The notes: generated by a model from the sequence alone, not told the origin. Shown: positions 11,501 to 24,100, numbered from the stretch's first letter. The stretch is DNA of 64,000 nt from Tilletia caries (GCA_032718865.1 JALUTQ010000001.1:2108001-2172000), one strand, 5' to 3'. Numbers and translations are program-made.

Positions 11501-13877
11501 GTCCTTCGGGCGTGGCGTCCCCGCATGGGTTGGGCGGGAGTCAGCAACAGCAGCAACAGCAACATCAGTCGATGACGGCCAGTCCCGGCTGCAGCTCGTC
11601 CGCGGGAGGTATCTTTGCCTCTTCGAACCCGTTCCGATCGTCGCCACCAGATCTCGAGCTCGTGCGGATCGAGTGTGTCGCGGCGCGGGTGCTGTTGTCG
11701 CAGTACTACTACGGCCAATGCGGGCATCGCGGGCACAAGTTGGGTCACGCACATGCCTTGCGGGCCTGGGAGAACGCACAGTCCCTTGTGCTGACTCTTG
11801 CTGGCGAGGAGGGTGGGCCGAGATCGGAGGCTGTGACGGTGGGTGGTGGTGGTGGAGGAGATGGTGGGACGACGATGGGAGGGTCGCATTTGATGTCGCC
11901 TGGTGGGTTCAGTCCGGCACAGAAGGTGGAGTGGGGACGGAGGGTGTATCACTCTTGCTTCTCGGCTGTGGTCGTCCTGGCGACAACCGGTGGATTTGTG
12001 AGTAAGGGAAGGGGGGGGGGGGTCCCCTTAAAAACACGCTTGTGACGCCAAGAACTGACTACTGACTCTTCTCTATTTCTTTTTTCATTCGGTCACTTGA
12101 TCATCAATGGCTGTGCACACTCGTCTTTGCTGTCCCTACTGTACTCCCGCTGGTGATCAACAACGGCTGTGCACACTCGTCTTCGCTGTCCCGTTGCCCT
12201 GGTACCTCTCTCATTTCGGACCTTTGCTTCGGATACGCCATCTCCCTCATCATCCGCACGTTCGCCTCAATCTTCCCTCATCTCGTCTCGTCGGGCCTTG
12301 CTGGCCTTTTCTGTCAATTTCCTTCTTCCGTTCGTTCAGGAACCCGTCCAAGCGGCCCAAGACGTCCTTACCGCGCTCCAAACACGGCCTTCGCTCGGTA
12401 ATGACGAGAACGCGTGGGGGACGCTTATTCGTGGCTCGCACTACGTCTGCGGGACGTACCAGGCGCTGTACGACCTTGAGTCGCTGCGTCGGGGGGACAT
12501 TGCGAGCTCGGGTGCGGTGGTGCAGTCGCAGGCGGAGGCGTATGCGGTGCGGAACGAGATCTTTGCGCGGATGAGCCATTTGGACATCGATATGGCCAAC
12601 TACTGTGTGTATGATCCGGAGTGGGCGACTGCACAGCGGAGTGCGGCCGCGGGTGGTGCTGGTAGGATGGGGCGGTCGAGGGGTGAGAATGACTTTGATG
12701 CGGATGAAGGGGCGCCGGTTTTCGTTGTTGAGGTTGAGAAGGAGTTGGCGCGTTCGCTCAAGATTGCGGGTAAGCTGATGACGGCAGGGTAAGTTCAGTC
12801 GACATGGGGGTCCCTCGCCCCCAATGATTCTCAGGGTTTTTAGTTACTGAACGCATTCACACTGTTCTTGATTGGTTGGGGGTCTCTAGATCCATCATCA
12901 TTTTGCACCGGGCGCAAGCATTCGGCAATGCTCGACTGTTTATGGACAAGCCGCAGTGTGGGTTGCCTGCTTTCAACACGAAGGAGCTTGCACCGGCTCC
13001 GTCCAAGGACTCGCATGAGTCGAGCCAGGACGACGACGATGCGCTCTGGCACCGATCGAAAGACCGGGAGGCGAGCCCTACGGAGTCGAATGCGACGTCG
13101 ACGTTCACTGGCTCCGGTTCGGCTTTTACGAATACGGATGGGGGCACGGGTTCGCCGCTGTTTGTGAGGGGCCAGGCGCCTTCGTCTGTGGCTACGAGTG
13201 CGCCGTCAACTTCTGGGTCGGTGACGTCGTCGTCGAAGGCGAAAGCGAGTTCGTTGTTCAAGGCTGTGGCTACGAGTCAAGCCGGAGGCTCGAGCAGTGG
13301 GCCAGGTGGTGGGAGTGTGCCTGCGAAGGCGTTCTTCCCTCCGGACGATCGGTACATGGGCGGACCGTTTGACGCTCGGGTGTCATTACATCGGTGTAAG
13401 CTTGCTGCTGCGGTGATGCACGAGACGTTCCTGAACCAGGAGCGGGAGAAGGAGCGGGAGATGGCGAGCGGTGGGGATCGACGGCGGCGGTTGAGCCTGA
13501 CGCCTGTTTTGAATTCGGACGGTTTTGGTGGTGGTGGTGAAGGGACACGACGGCAATCGGCGTATATGGACCAGTCGGGCGACGGCGGCGACGGCCCATC
13601 ATCAGGCGCAAGAACGGGGGAAGCGACCCCTCGTCTACCCCCATACTCGGCGTGCTCGTACGTACTCTCGGCGTACGTGTGGCTGATGCTGTCCCTGCTC
13701 GCCCTGCTGGGAACGGACGACCGCGAACAGGCTGCGCAGCAGATTGAGATGCTTCGGAGTCGTGCGCGGAGTATACATTCGATCTTGGATCGGATGTCGG
13801 CCAGTTGGCGGAATGCGAGGGAGTATCGGGCTGAGGTGGAGACGCTTTTGTTGGCGAATGAGAAGCTGGCTGGGTGA
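8554..13877 (+). CDS. Zn(II)2Cys6 fungal-specific transcription factor, 4 exons
   Basis: Nuclear DNA-binding regulator. Exons 8554..10589, 11178..11997, 12340..12788, 12890..13877; 1430 residues. The binuclear zinc cluster is at residues 62-98: Cys62-x2-Cys65-x6-Cys72-x6-Cys79-x2-Cys82-x15-Cys98, with the basic RSAKRKCDGERP loop. The last spacing (15) is longer than the usual 6-9. Residues 100-680 are Ser/Pro/Gly/Gln/His-rich and disordered. Exons 2-4 carry the fungal-specific middle-homology region, starting with TDYYQLVYPASPVMLP and rich in amphipathic helices. The first intron (588 nt) is unusually long for this window and could hide a small extra exon. A polyglutamine run and Gly-rich repeats interrupt the regulatory domain. 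The target pathway is not evident from sequence. Confidence 0.87.
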
Positions 13878-14832
13878 AGACAAAGCCCCCCTCCCAACCT
13901 CGCTCGCTCGCTCGCTCCCTCCTTTCCACCCCTCAAGCATCAAGCCTCATGTCCCAAGGCCCAAGGCCCCCAGCCCAACCTCACCGCGGGCCATCTATGA
14001 AAACAACTTCAGCACTTCCTTTCGACTGCACCTGCTTTTCGGTTCACATGCAAATTCGTCACCCTCTTCCTTCCTTCCTCCCTTGCTGCTCTCTCGTCTT
14101 GCGATTCTCTCTCTCTCTCTCTCTCCGTCTCTCTCTTCTCTTTCTTGTTCTCGCAAGCAGCACGCGCATGATACACGGCCACTTCTACTTATATTTTCCC
14201 TCTCTTTGCTCGATCCTTCTCTCTCCGTCTCTCTGTCTCCCTGTCCCTATTTCCTTAGCAGCAAACGCGCGCAGCATACACGGCCTACTTATATTTCCCT
14301 GCTTTCTCTAACTTACAAGCCGTCGTGCCTATGTATCCCTGTCTCGAATCGCTCTCTCTCACACACACACAAGCACACATACGAGACACAGTGTACATAT
14401 GTATATGGCCGACTTGCCTTCGCTCCTTTGCTCCTCCAACTCGACGTCGAGAGCGATGCGAGCGAGGACCGGGGATGTGCCGCGATGGTGTGTGGAGAAG
14501 TGCTTTTGAGAATATCAACAGCAGCGTTTCTCAGGCACGCGACACGTTTGACGTTCCCGCTTCCCGAGGGTGGACCGATAAGTCTGCGATAAGAGATTGA
14601 GAGCGAGGTGGTCTGTGCGCTGTGCGACCGCCCAGCATAAAAAAGTGCCCAGTATGGATGGCCTTGTTGGGTTGTCCGCTTCTTGAATCTTCACCTCATC
14701 TGGATCGCCGCATTCATTCATTCGTACCGTACTTAACTCGCTGCTTCTGCTGGACGACGACGATCACCTTCCCCCTCTTCCTCTCACTCTCACTCTCCCA
14801 CACACACGCTCCCATCTGAACATTCCTCAGCC
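13878..14832. other. Intergenic, pyrimidine-rich with microsatellites
   Basis: Contains GCTC repeats at 13902-13917, CT-dinucleotide runs at 14106-14140 and a CA run at 14361-14370. Bases 14637-14644 (CATAAAAA) may be the TATA-like element of pyruvate kinase, and a CT-rich leader follows to the ATG, common for highly expressed fungal genes. No coding gene supported. Confidence 0.5.
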
Positions 14833-16873
14833 ATGTTGTATGCTCCGATCGCAAAGACACAGCTCGAGTGGCTCGCCTCCCTCAGCCCACTCGAGCACTC
14901 CGTCGAGAACTCAAACAAGTTCGGACGCAAGACGTGAGTCTCTCCTTGGCTGTGCTCCTGCTCGTCTTCAAGCGGCTCTCACTGACTGCTCGCTTTCTGT
15001 TGCACAGGTCGATCATCTCCACCATCGGTCCCAAGACCAACTCGCCTGAGATGCTCCAGAAGCTCCGCAAGGCTGGCATGAACATCGGTATGTTTCCATC
15101 CTCGCTCACAGGCCTTATCCGCAGTGCTCATCTTTTCATCCCCCCCCCCCCCCCCCTCTCGCTTTGACATGATACAGTCCGCCTCAACGCGTCCCACGGC
15201 TCCCACGACTACTTCCTCTCCGTCGTCAAAAACGCGCGTCAAGCTGTCAAGGGTGGGTCCGCAACACGCATCCGATCTGGCCAAATTACACGTCGGTCTG
15301 ACGGCGCTCCTTGTCCTTCTCTTTTCTTTCCATCTCTCCAGACACTCCCGGCCGATCACTCGCCATTGCGCTCGACACGGTACGTGGATCCCCGACGCGC
15401 TCTCATACGGGCCATCCGCCCCCTCTTTCTCATAGTGCTCACATTTGTTCTTTCCCCCCCCCGCTCCGCTTCATCTCATCATCATCCCTCCACAGAAAGG
15501 TCCCGAGATGCGCACCGGTCTCATGGTCGACGGCGAGGATGTCAAGATTCCGCTCGGACACGAGTTCTACGTCACTACCGACGACAAGTACGCAGAGGCG
15601 TGCACGGACCAGCATCTTTACATCGACTACAAGAACTTGCCCAAGAAGGTCGAGCCTGGGCGGACGATCTTCATCGATGATGGTGAGTTAATTGCAAAAT
15701 ATATGCGGAAATGACTTTGACGCGTCGATATCTGACTCTCCTCGTTATAATTCAGGAATTCTCTCGCTCCAGGTCCTCGCCATCGAGAGCGACACCATGG
15801 TCCGTGTACGCGCCGTCAACAATGGTGTTCTTTCCAACAAGAAGGGTGTCAACTTGCCCCTGACCGAGGTCGACCTGCCCGCCATCTCCGAGAAGGACCG
15901 GGGCGACATCCAGTTCGCAGTCGACAACGACCTCGACTACATCTTTGCCTCCTTCATCCGCCGCGGCTCCGACGTCCGCACCATCCGCGAGATCCTCGGC
16001 GAGAAGGGAGCCCACGTCCGCATCATCTCCAAGATCGAGAACCACCAGGGCGTCCTGAACTTCGACGAGATCCTCAAGGAATCCGACGGCATCATGGTCG
16101 CCCGTGGTGATCTCGGAATTGAGATCCCCGCCCCGCAGGTGTTCATGGCCCAGAAGATGATGATTGCCAAGTGCAACATCGCGGGCAAGCCCTCGATCTG
16201 CGCCACCCAGATGCTGGAGAGCATGATTGTCAACAACCGACCGACGCGGGCGGAAGTGTCCGACGTGGCTAATGCCGTGCTCGACGGCGCGGACTGTGTG
16301 ATGCTCTCCGGCGAGACGGCCAAGGGAGCGTACCCGATCGAGGCGGTAACGATGATGGCCGAGACGGCGTACCTGGCCGAACAGTCGATCTCGTACATAC
16401 CCCTGTTCAACGAGATGCGCAGCCTGACCCAGGTTCCCACTGAGACTTCGGAGACGGTTGCCATGGCGGCGGTGAGTGCGTCGTTGGAGCAGCACGCGGG
16501 TGCGATCCTGCTGATGAGCACCAGCGGGAACACGGCCCGGCTGGTGAGCAAGTATCGTCCCTCATGCCCGATCCTGGTGATCACCCGGAACGAGCAGACG
16601 GCGCGTGGCGTGCACCTGTACCGGGGCTGCTACCCGTTCCTGTACCCGCACGAGCGCCCGGACACGCTTGCGAAGTGGCAGGAGGACGTGGATAACCGGA
16701 TCAAGTTTGGGTTGGGGGAGGCGTTGCATTTGGGGATTTTGGAGAAGGGGGATACGGTTATTGCGTTGCAGGGGTGGAGGGGGGGTAAAGGGCATACGAA
16801 CACGATGCGGGTGCTTTCGGTGCCTGATGCTTCGAGGAGCTTTGCGCTGGATGGGACTAAGTTGGATGGATGA
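14833..16873 (+). CDS. PYK1: Pyruvate kinase, 6 exons
   Basis: Cytosolic last step of glycolysis: phosphoenolpyruvate + ADP to pyruvate + ATP. Exons 14833..14933, 15008..15087, 15178..15252, 15342..15379, 15496..15682, 15756..16873; 532 residues, the normal length for fungi. Motifs in order: [11 protein letters not shown] near the N-terminus, [19 protein letters not shown], the family signature around ISKIENHQG (catalytic Lys) with [40 protein letters not shown], and the C-terminal regulatory domain ending in the [14 protein letters not shown] loop that binds the allosteric sugar phosphate. All catalytic residues appear present. Introns cluster in the first quarter of the gene, as often in basidiomycetes. 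Intron 2 contains a homopolymeric C tract of about 16. Confidence 0.97.
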
Positions 16874-17682
16874 GCGGGGGGTTCCTTCCTCTTTTCCCAT
16901 GCTCTCTCGCCTGGGCCCTTCTCCCTAAACCCAAGTGTTTTTCCTTTCTTTCCCTTCTTCCTTCTCGCTTTTACGTACCTAGAGTCCTAGACCTCTGATG
17001 AGCCCCTGTCACGCGTTCTTGTTTACCCCCGTTCACAGGAGAAAGGGGGTTAGGATTGTTTAGAGCAATAGCTATACAACAGCTATGCTATTGGGGGGGG
17101 GTCCAATAGCCTTGTCATTGAGAGATACGCCTGACAAGCTGTTGTAAAATCCCAATCCCTTTAAATTGAAACTTGGTTTGACGCTAAAAAGTTTCAGAGT
17201 CTCAATCCCAACCCGCTACCCTTTTCTGGAGGCGATCTGGATGGATGGCGGTCGTCTGGACACCTGCCCCGGCTCGCGGAGGATGCTGACGCTGGGAGCG
17301 TGGCCACACGATGAGTGCGCCACCCCCCGCCCTGCCTTTCCGCGAGGAGAGTATATCAGGCAAGCGTAATTCAATGGGCCTATGCCCGCGGTGATCCTGC
17401 CGCGTTTGGGCCCGAGCATCTGTAAGGTCAGGACTGAGCACGTGACTTGACGCGTCGTCGCGTCGAAGATACTCCAAACACGGGTGAGGTGAGACTCGTC
17501 TGGTGGTCTTCTGCGCTAAAATAGGTCCAAAATCCCTGAACCTGCAATAGGTACGACAATACCCTTAAGGTATTGACAAATCCCAATCTTGCCCAATAGC
17601 TGTACCTATTCGGAGGATTGACCAAGAGATTGGGAGGGCCATTTCTCCTGTGGTTTCCGCTTCCTTCATCAATCGAATCACA
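16874..17682. other. Intergenic 3' of pyruvate kinase; AT-richer, repeat-like
   Basis: Locally AT-richer than its surroundings. CAATAGC/GCTATTG words recur at 17068-17115 and 17535-17610 in both orientations, with a G-run at 17094-17102. This looks like decayed transposon sequence, but I could not define ends or a target duplication. Confidence 0.35.
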
Positions 17683-17692
17683 CTCTCATCAC

Positions 17693-19054
17693 TAGTCTGA
17701 TCACACCAGACCGGCGGTGATCAAAGAGTCACCTCCACGCGCTTACAGTGACTCGCAAAACTGGCCCAATGTTACGTCCAAATTTACTGTTCAACGTTTT
17801 GATGCAACTTTTGTCCATACAACACCACCTCAAATTCACAGGGCTTGAAGCGTAGGACAGTACGTTTCCAGCGCATGCTTCACATTTTGTCTGCCTATCG
17901 AATTGACTCGCCGGTGGTGCTTCAAAGGTTACGGGGTCACTGGGCCAGTTTTGCTCACACCCACTTTTGATTACAATTTTGATTACAACGCATTGTATCC
18001 AGAACCACCTTTTTCCTCGACCACTCCGCCAAATCGTAACTCAGGTCACTTGACGATGAAGGGGCAGGGTCTGGCAGATGCCTGTGCGTATAGCCCCGGC
18101 GGTGTTGGGGGTCCCGCGGGTGTCTGTGAGGTGGTGTGGTCTCGATTGTCGACTTACTTAGGACCGTCCCTAATTGTGACCATAAAAACGTGCTCACGAC
18201 TCACACATGCCTCGCGCACCCAGGAAAGCTGCCAGAGCTCATCCAGCTGGACCTCTTGGAGCCTACCGCAGCCATCTCTGTGGTGCTGACCCATTTTGTT
18301 GTTACAGCGCGAGCTGATTTCTGTCGGGACAATAGTGCTGGATGGGGGAGTGACTTAGAAATTTTGTAATTACTTTGTAATCAAAAGTGGGTGTAAGCAA
18401 AACTGGCCCAATGGTCTTCTGACTTTGGAGCACCACCGAGGGATCAATTTTGAAGTTACAGAGAAGCTACGACGCGCGCTGGAAACGTACTGTCCTACGC
18501 TTTAAGCCCTGTGAATTTGAGGTGGTGTTGTGTGATGATTTGCTGCTGAAAACTGCACCTCTGTGCGAATCCATGATTTATTGGGCCAGTTTTGCGAGTC
18601 ACTGTATCAGAACTGTCGCCGCGGTGGCGGTCTGGCCGCATTCGACCCGATCTTGTTAGTAAGTGCTCGCAAATTTCGCAGTCAACCTCACTCGAAGCCC
18701 AACTTTGCACACCAACCGCACCACTTGACACACACGTACGCAGACGAAACTTCGCAAGAGCATAGCCAGGCACAGTAAGAATCATCTCCAGGCTTCAGAT
18801 CTCTGTTCGATAAGTAGCAGGGCTGGTGGTGTTGCTTTGCGTCCATAGCATGTCAGGGGAAAGGCTCCGAGCCGCCAGAGCAGTGTGTGTTTGCGCACGG
18901 ACGAAACACTTCCGCGGCGCTGCCAGGCATCAGAGCAGTGTATTTGCGCACGGACGAAACACTTACTAAGTAAAATGGGTCGAATGCGTCCAGACCGTCA
19001 CCACGGGATCAGTCCTGTCATCACGTGCGTCGACGGTCGGGTGTGACCAGACTA
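17693..19054. mobile_element. MULE-like non-autonomous element, copy 1 (interrupted by a nested element)
   Basis: Begins TAGTCTGATCACACCAGACC and ends with the near-complement GGTCGGGTGTGACCAGACTA (20-bp terminal inverted repeat, two mismatches). It is flanked by a perfect 10-bp direct repeat CTCTCATCAC at 17683-17692 and 19055-19064. A 10-bp duplication is typical of Mutator-like elements. Removing the nested 861 bp leaves about 501 bp, close to the 521 bp of copy 2 at 55685-56205. Its right end in reverse complement closely matches the left end of copy 2, including the subterminal GGTCTGG...ATTCGAC block. A direct repeat containing GCGCACGGACGAAACACTT occurs twice (about 18893 and 18944). 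No transposase frame. Confidence 0.8.
17744..18606. mobile_element. Tc1/mariner-like foldback element nested in the MULE-like copy
   Basis: Perfect 27-bp inverted termini: 17744-17770 begins TACAGTGACTCGCAAAACTG and 18580-18606 is its exact complement. TA is duplicated at the borders (17744-17745, 18605-18606), the Tc1/mariner signature. The inverted repeat continues imperfectly inward for about 245 bp per arm (to about 17990 and from about 18362), including a GTGGGTG/CACCCAC block next to TTTTGATTACAA. The 370-bp centre has no intact transposase. An ATG at 18207 followed by basic codons may be a remnant of a transposase 5' end, but this is speculative. Confidence 0.8.
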
Positions 19055-19064
19055 CTCTCATCAC

Positions 19065-19661
19065 GATCCTCTGTTCTCCTGTCTTTTGCCACCCACTACT
19101 GACTTGGAAGTTGGGTGAGTGAGTGGGTGCGCCGTGCGCGACGCTCTTTCCCTTTGTTCTGCTTTTCTTCCAGTCCGATGACACGACACCAACCAAAGAC
19201 AGGACACAGAAGAGGATGAAACAGAAGAGAAAGAACTATTTTGGGATGGATGAGCTGATAAGGACAGGCAGGGGTGGGAAGGATGGACAAAGGATGGACT
19301 GAGGTGGACATTGGACGTGGACGTTGGACGTGGACACTGGACGAGCGTTTCCTGATCGTCTCGACCCGCTATGCGTAGATTTTGAACAAGTTCTTGGGGA
19401 GGGTGACCGTGTTGTGTTAGGTAGGAGGGACTGGAAAATGAGAACGGTAGGCGTACGCGCGCGGAAGGGGACGGGGGTTTTGGTTGGACGTTGGACGTGG
19501 ACGTGGACGGAAGCGAAACACTGTTTTTTTGTGGATGTTGATTGTTGTGTGGATGGACAGATAGACGAGACGGAATGGAGACAATTTTGTGGTGGGTGAG
19601 AGGGAGAGACCTAGGGGCTGAGCCTTCGTTCTTGATGATGATGATGGATCATGTTGTGAAC
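19065..19661. other. Intergenic, 3' flank of the RRM gene
   Basis: Contains a degenerate GGACGTTGGACGTGGAC tandem (about 19309-19345 and 19487-19510). Nothing coding is supported. Confidence 0.4.
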
Positions 19662-20618
19662 TTAAGCGGTCTCAGTGGGAGCGGCGTCAGTGGCGGGGGC
19701 AGCGGCACCCTCGACACCCTCTGCGTCGGCACCGGCACCGGCACCGGCAGCAGCGTTGTCGGTGGAGTCTGCCTTCTTGAGAGCGACGCGGAGCTGAACC
19801 TCGCGGTCGCCAATGGTGAGGCCCTTGCCGTTCTCGATGATGCGGGTCTGCTCCTCGTGGGACTCGGCATCGACAAAGCCGTAGCCCTTGGACTTGCGAC
19901 CGAAGCGCTTGGCCACAAAGGCGGAGGTGATCTTGTAGTCGGCAAAGGCGGCCTTCAGTCCTTCGTCGTCGGTGCTGAAGGGCAGGTTGGCGACGAAGAT
20001 GAGGGTTTGGGAGGGCTCGCCGGAGGGTGCTGAGCCGTCGGCGCCGGCGGCGGCGCGTGGTAACCGGCGTGCGGCACCGGACGATGTGCCTGTGGCACCG
20101 GGGGCACCACCGGGTGTGCGGGCGGAGGAAGAAGCGGCGCCGCGACCTCCCCTCCCGGTGCGAGCGCCGCCTGGAGCGCCTCGTGCGCCACCGGCACCGG
20201 CACCACGGCCGCCCTTGTTAGGGCCGTCCTCGGCACCCGGAGCGCGTGCACCGTTGGTCTTGTTCGTGTTGGCGGACTGTGGCTTTGCGCCCTCCACGTT
20301 GATCTCGCGACCGGCGACCTCGCGCTTGTTGAGGGTCTGCACGGCGTTCTGAGCGGCGGCCTCGGAGTCGAAGGTGACGAATGCGTATCCGAGGGAGCGT
20401 GTGCCGCGGGTGATGATCTGTGCGGATGCGACGGTGCCTGCGTCTGCGAAGAGGGTCTTGAGGTCTGCCTCTGTGGTGGCGAAGGCGAGGTTTCCGACGA
20501 AGACCTGCTTCTTGGCCTCCTCGGGGCTGGTGGCCTGCTGGGACGGAGCACCGACGCCGGTGATGGACGCGACGCCCTGGGCGAGGGAGTCGACGGCGGT
20601 CTTGATCGTGTCAACCAT
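19662..20618 (-). CDS. RNA-binding protein with two RRM domains and an RGG-rich linker
   Basis: Single-exon gene, 318 residues. RRM1 lies at about residues 38-110: RNP2 VFVGNL at 39-44, RNP1 LGYAFVTF further on. A Gly/Ala/Arg-rich linker with RGG/GRGG motifs follows. RRM2 is at about 205-285 (LIFVANLPF and KGYGFVDA). The C-terminal tail is Ala/Gly/Asp-rich. The architecture resembles fungal single-strand nucleic-acid binding proteins of the Sbp1/Rnp24 type, which bind mRNA and affect translation or decay, but orthology is not established. It is divergent from THO2, with 415 bp between the start codons. Upstream, GGTCTGTGGTCTGC repeats (about 20629-20657) fall in the 5' UTR. Confidence 0.85.
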   Translation of the reverse strand: MVDTIKTAVDSLAQGVASITGVGAPSQQATSPEEAKKQVFVGNLAFATTEADLKTLFADAGTVASAQIITRGTRSLGYAFVTFDSEAAAQNAVQTLNKREVAGREINVEGAKPQSANTNKTNGARAPGAEDGPNKGGRGAGAGGARGAPGGARTGRGGRGAASSSARTPGGAPGATGTSSGAARRLPRAAAGADGSAPSGEPSQTLIFVANLPFSTDDEGLKAAFADYKITSAFVAKRFGRKSKGYGFVDAESHEEQTRIIENGKGLTIGDREVQLRVALKKADSTDNAAAGAGAGADAEGVEGAAAPATDAAPTETA

Positions 20619-21033
20619 GGTGGTCTGCGGTCTGTGGTCTGCGGTCTGTGGTCTGATGGGCGTGTGTGTGAGCTGTGAGCTGTGGGCTGTGGGCGAGCTG
20701 CGGATGAGTCAATAGGCAAACAGTTGGAGATGGTCGTCGTGGCACAGAAGCAGTGCGAGTGCGAAGTGAGTGTGCGCCCCGTGTGTTGGAACTGGAAGAA
20801 AGGAAGTCGCAAGTCGCGTGACCACAAAGTCAGTCAGTTGAGTCAAGCCGCGTGGTATGTAGAGCCGCAAAAGTGCAGTTCATATTAGATATGCAGAAGT
20901 GGGAGCGTATTTTGAAAAGCACTTCCACCCGGCCCAGCATCACCTCCAGCCAGCCAGCCAGCCAGCAGGATGAGGATGAGGATCAGCACTCAGCACTCAG
21001 CACTCAGCACAGACGACAGCGACAGGCGCAACG
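20619..21033. promoter_or_regulatory. Divergent promoter between the RRM protein and THO2 genes
   Basis: 415 bp shared by two genes transcribed away from each other. Tandem GGTCTGYGGTCTG repeats lie on the RRM side and a 7-bp tandem (TCAGCAC, about 4 units at 20985-21012) immediately before the THO2 start codon. No clear TATA box. Confidence 0.5.
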
Positions 21034-21127
21034 ATGAGTGCGGCGGACGGAGACGCAGCCCACAGTGTCGCACGCGCACTGAGCGGGAACAGCGACGACA
21101 CCACACAGCAACTGCTCGCCATCGTCG

Positions 21128-21161
<34 letters not shown>

Positions 21162-24100
21162 GGACGGGCTCGGACTGGGAGCAGCACTCGCACGCACGCT
21201 GCATGCAATCATCAGACACCACATCCTCTTCCCCCTCGCACTCACCACACCCGCACTCCTCGCCACAGTGACCCACATCGCAGCAAGACTCGCCCCACCC
21301 CAGCTCCAGTCCGCACCCCGTCCACCGGCCGGCATCGACACCCAGAACACAGAGATCGCGCCTCCACCAGCATCGCCCTTCCACGACTTCCTCATCGATG
21401 CCGTCTGGACTGTCGACGCAGAGCTAGAACTGCTCTCCGACGCAGCACTCGGCATCGCATCACAGACACAGCTCCCCCTCAACAAGCAGATCGAACGCAG
21501 GGCAGAACAGATCCGCATCCCACATCCATCAAGCGACAACCAGATCACCTTCCACGACGCACAGGAAAGACTCGCAGCACTCGTCAAATCACTCGTCGTC
21601 AGTCTCTCTCCCTCCCTCTCTCTCTCTCTTCCTGCTGCTCCCTGTGTCCTGCCCCACGTCGGTCGAATCTCTCTTACCAACCTCCCCACCCTCATAACAG
21701 CACGCCCGTCATCTCACCAGAGAACTCGTCGCAGAACGGCTCGAGCTGCCCCTCCTACACCGCCTCAACCTCTTCCCAGAACCGCTCAACACCATCAATG
21801 CACGCGTCGCAAAAGTCAACACGTCCATCAACTACAAGCAGGACAAGTACAATCTCCTCAGGGAAGAGAACGAGGGCTATACCGCTCTCATCAAGCTCCT
21901 GCTCGAATCCATAGGACCCGCGCTCAAACCGGTATATGTTCTCGATCAAAGCAATTCTCATTCCTCGTCCACTGCTCCAACGGGCGCGAACTACACCTCC
22001 CCTCCCATCGCCATCATAGAGACCGAGTCCGCACACGAACGCACAACACGCGCCACCATCGTCCTCAAGAAGATCCGCGCCCTCGTAGGTTACTTCAATT
22101 TGGACTCCTCCCGCGTGCTTGATGTCCTCCTCGACGTCATGGGTCTTCATCTCACACAGCACTGGCCCTTCTTCTGTACCCTGCTCGAGCTCTCGGCATG
22201 GGGCGAGCATCTGCGCTCGGGGAGAAGTAAAGCTGATGATCATCATCATGAGATGGACATCGACAGCGACGCTGAATCCCAATCCCAATCCCAATCCCAA
22301 AAGGGCAAAGGAAAGGCAAAACAGACAGGTACCGCCCATACAAGCGCACAACGTCGTCCCCGCCCACTAGGCGACCTCGAATCCGAAATCAACAACCTGC
22401 CAGACTACCTCGCCTCCGAAACAGGCAACTCCACCTGCGCACAGCTCATCGGCTTCAAATTCAGAGACTACCAACGCCCCGAATCCGCCGACGTCCTACC
22501 CCCGGAACTCTACCTCCTCACCGCCCTCCTCGTCCATCGCGGCTTTGTCCGCCTGCTGGATCTCGTGCCCCATCTGACACCGGATGCGGCTCAGATGCGC
22601 GAGTTGGAGCTCGAGCATCGCAAGAGGATGCGGGCGGGCAATCGGAAGGTTGAGCTTAATAATGCACTTGCCATGGCTGCTCCCTTGGAAGATGATGGCG
22701 CCGGAGGGGGAGGGCGTCGGCCTGCTTCCTCTTCTAGCGGCGCATTTTCATCCAACCCTACTGCGGACACAGGCACCAACCCACCCGCCTCCGGCACCAA
22801 CACAGACGCGGGGAAGAAAAGGGAGAACCAAATCGTCGGTCTGACCCGGGCCTTCCTCGCGCTCGGCTCCCTCCGACATGCCTGGTTTTTCCTCGGCCGC
22901 TCGCCCTGGTTGCTCACCGCCCACCCGGACCTGGCAGACGCGTACTGTCGCCTGTTGAAGGTCGTGCTCGCGCCGACGTATCGGCATGTGGCGTCGTCGC
23001 AGTTGGAGCCGGTGTTGCGCTCTACGCCGCCTTTGAGCCGCTTGGCTGTGAAGCCGTCGGCGATCGCGGCGGGGAGTACCGACGGCGGAAAGGCAGCGTC
23101 GACATCGCCACAGAGCTTACCATCAATAGGCCCCTTACCGACCCATGCGCTCACGCTCACCCTACACGCGCCCGAGCCGCTCTGGACAGCCGAGAAGCGG
23201 TTCGTCTTCTTCTACCCCTTCTGGACGGCCGAGCTTCCGCACTGCGCCAAACCGGCCGATTTCTTCACTGTCTTTGTGCCGATGCTCAAGTTTCTCGGGC
23301 CGTTCTTCTATCGGGATTTGGAGCTGTACTCGGCTATTTGTCGGTTGGGGAAGGTGGGGTTGAGGATGTGTGTCGGGAAGGCGGGGGTTGATGGGCAGGT
23401 AGGGGATGGGGAGGGCGCAGGCGCAGGCGCGGAGCTTTCGGCAGTGGCGGTGGAGCAGAAGGAACGTTGGTTGGACGTTGTAAGGACATACCTCCTCCCG
23501 GCGCATATCCTGACCGACGGCCTATCCTACGTCGGCACGGAGCTGTGGCGGATGCTGTCCTGTCTCGAGTACAAGGAGCGCTACGGCCTGTATGGGGAGT
23601 GGAAGTACCGCCTCTACCTGCGGGACGACCTACAAGGTCGCCGGGCCGACGCCGAGCGGGACGCACGAAGCGTGCTGCGGCGGATCAGCAAAGACTCGGA
23701 CAAAGCCAAGGCGATGGCGATGGGCAAGAAGCTTGCAAAAGTGGCGCATTCGAACCCGATTGTGTTTTTCAGCGTGGCGTTGGCGCAGGTGCAGGCGTAT
23801 GACAACTTTGCGTTCTCGCTGGTGGAGTGTCTCCGGTTCGCCTCGCTCACCCCGCTCGAGTCGGACGTGTTCATGTTCGTGCTGCTGGACGCGCTCTCCG
23901 ACGACAAGAAGGACCGGCTGAAGAGCGACGGGCTGAATACGAGTCTCTGGCTTGCGTCGCTTGCGACGTTCTCGGGCATCTTGCTGAGGCGGTGCGAGAA
24001 GGTCGACCCGGTGCCCCTGCTGCAGTACGTGGTGAACTCGCTGGTGAGCCAGAACACGAACGACATCGTGATTGTTCGGGAGCTGGTGAAGCAGATGAGC

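Noticed and set aside
17053..17640. Possible further transposon with CAATAGC words in both orientations
   Set aside because: No consistent terminal repeat or target duplication could be found.
21926..22100. Possible intron in THO2 starting at GTATAT (21932)
   Set aside because: The frame stays open through the segment and joins two conserved blocks, so no intron is needed.
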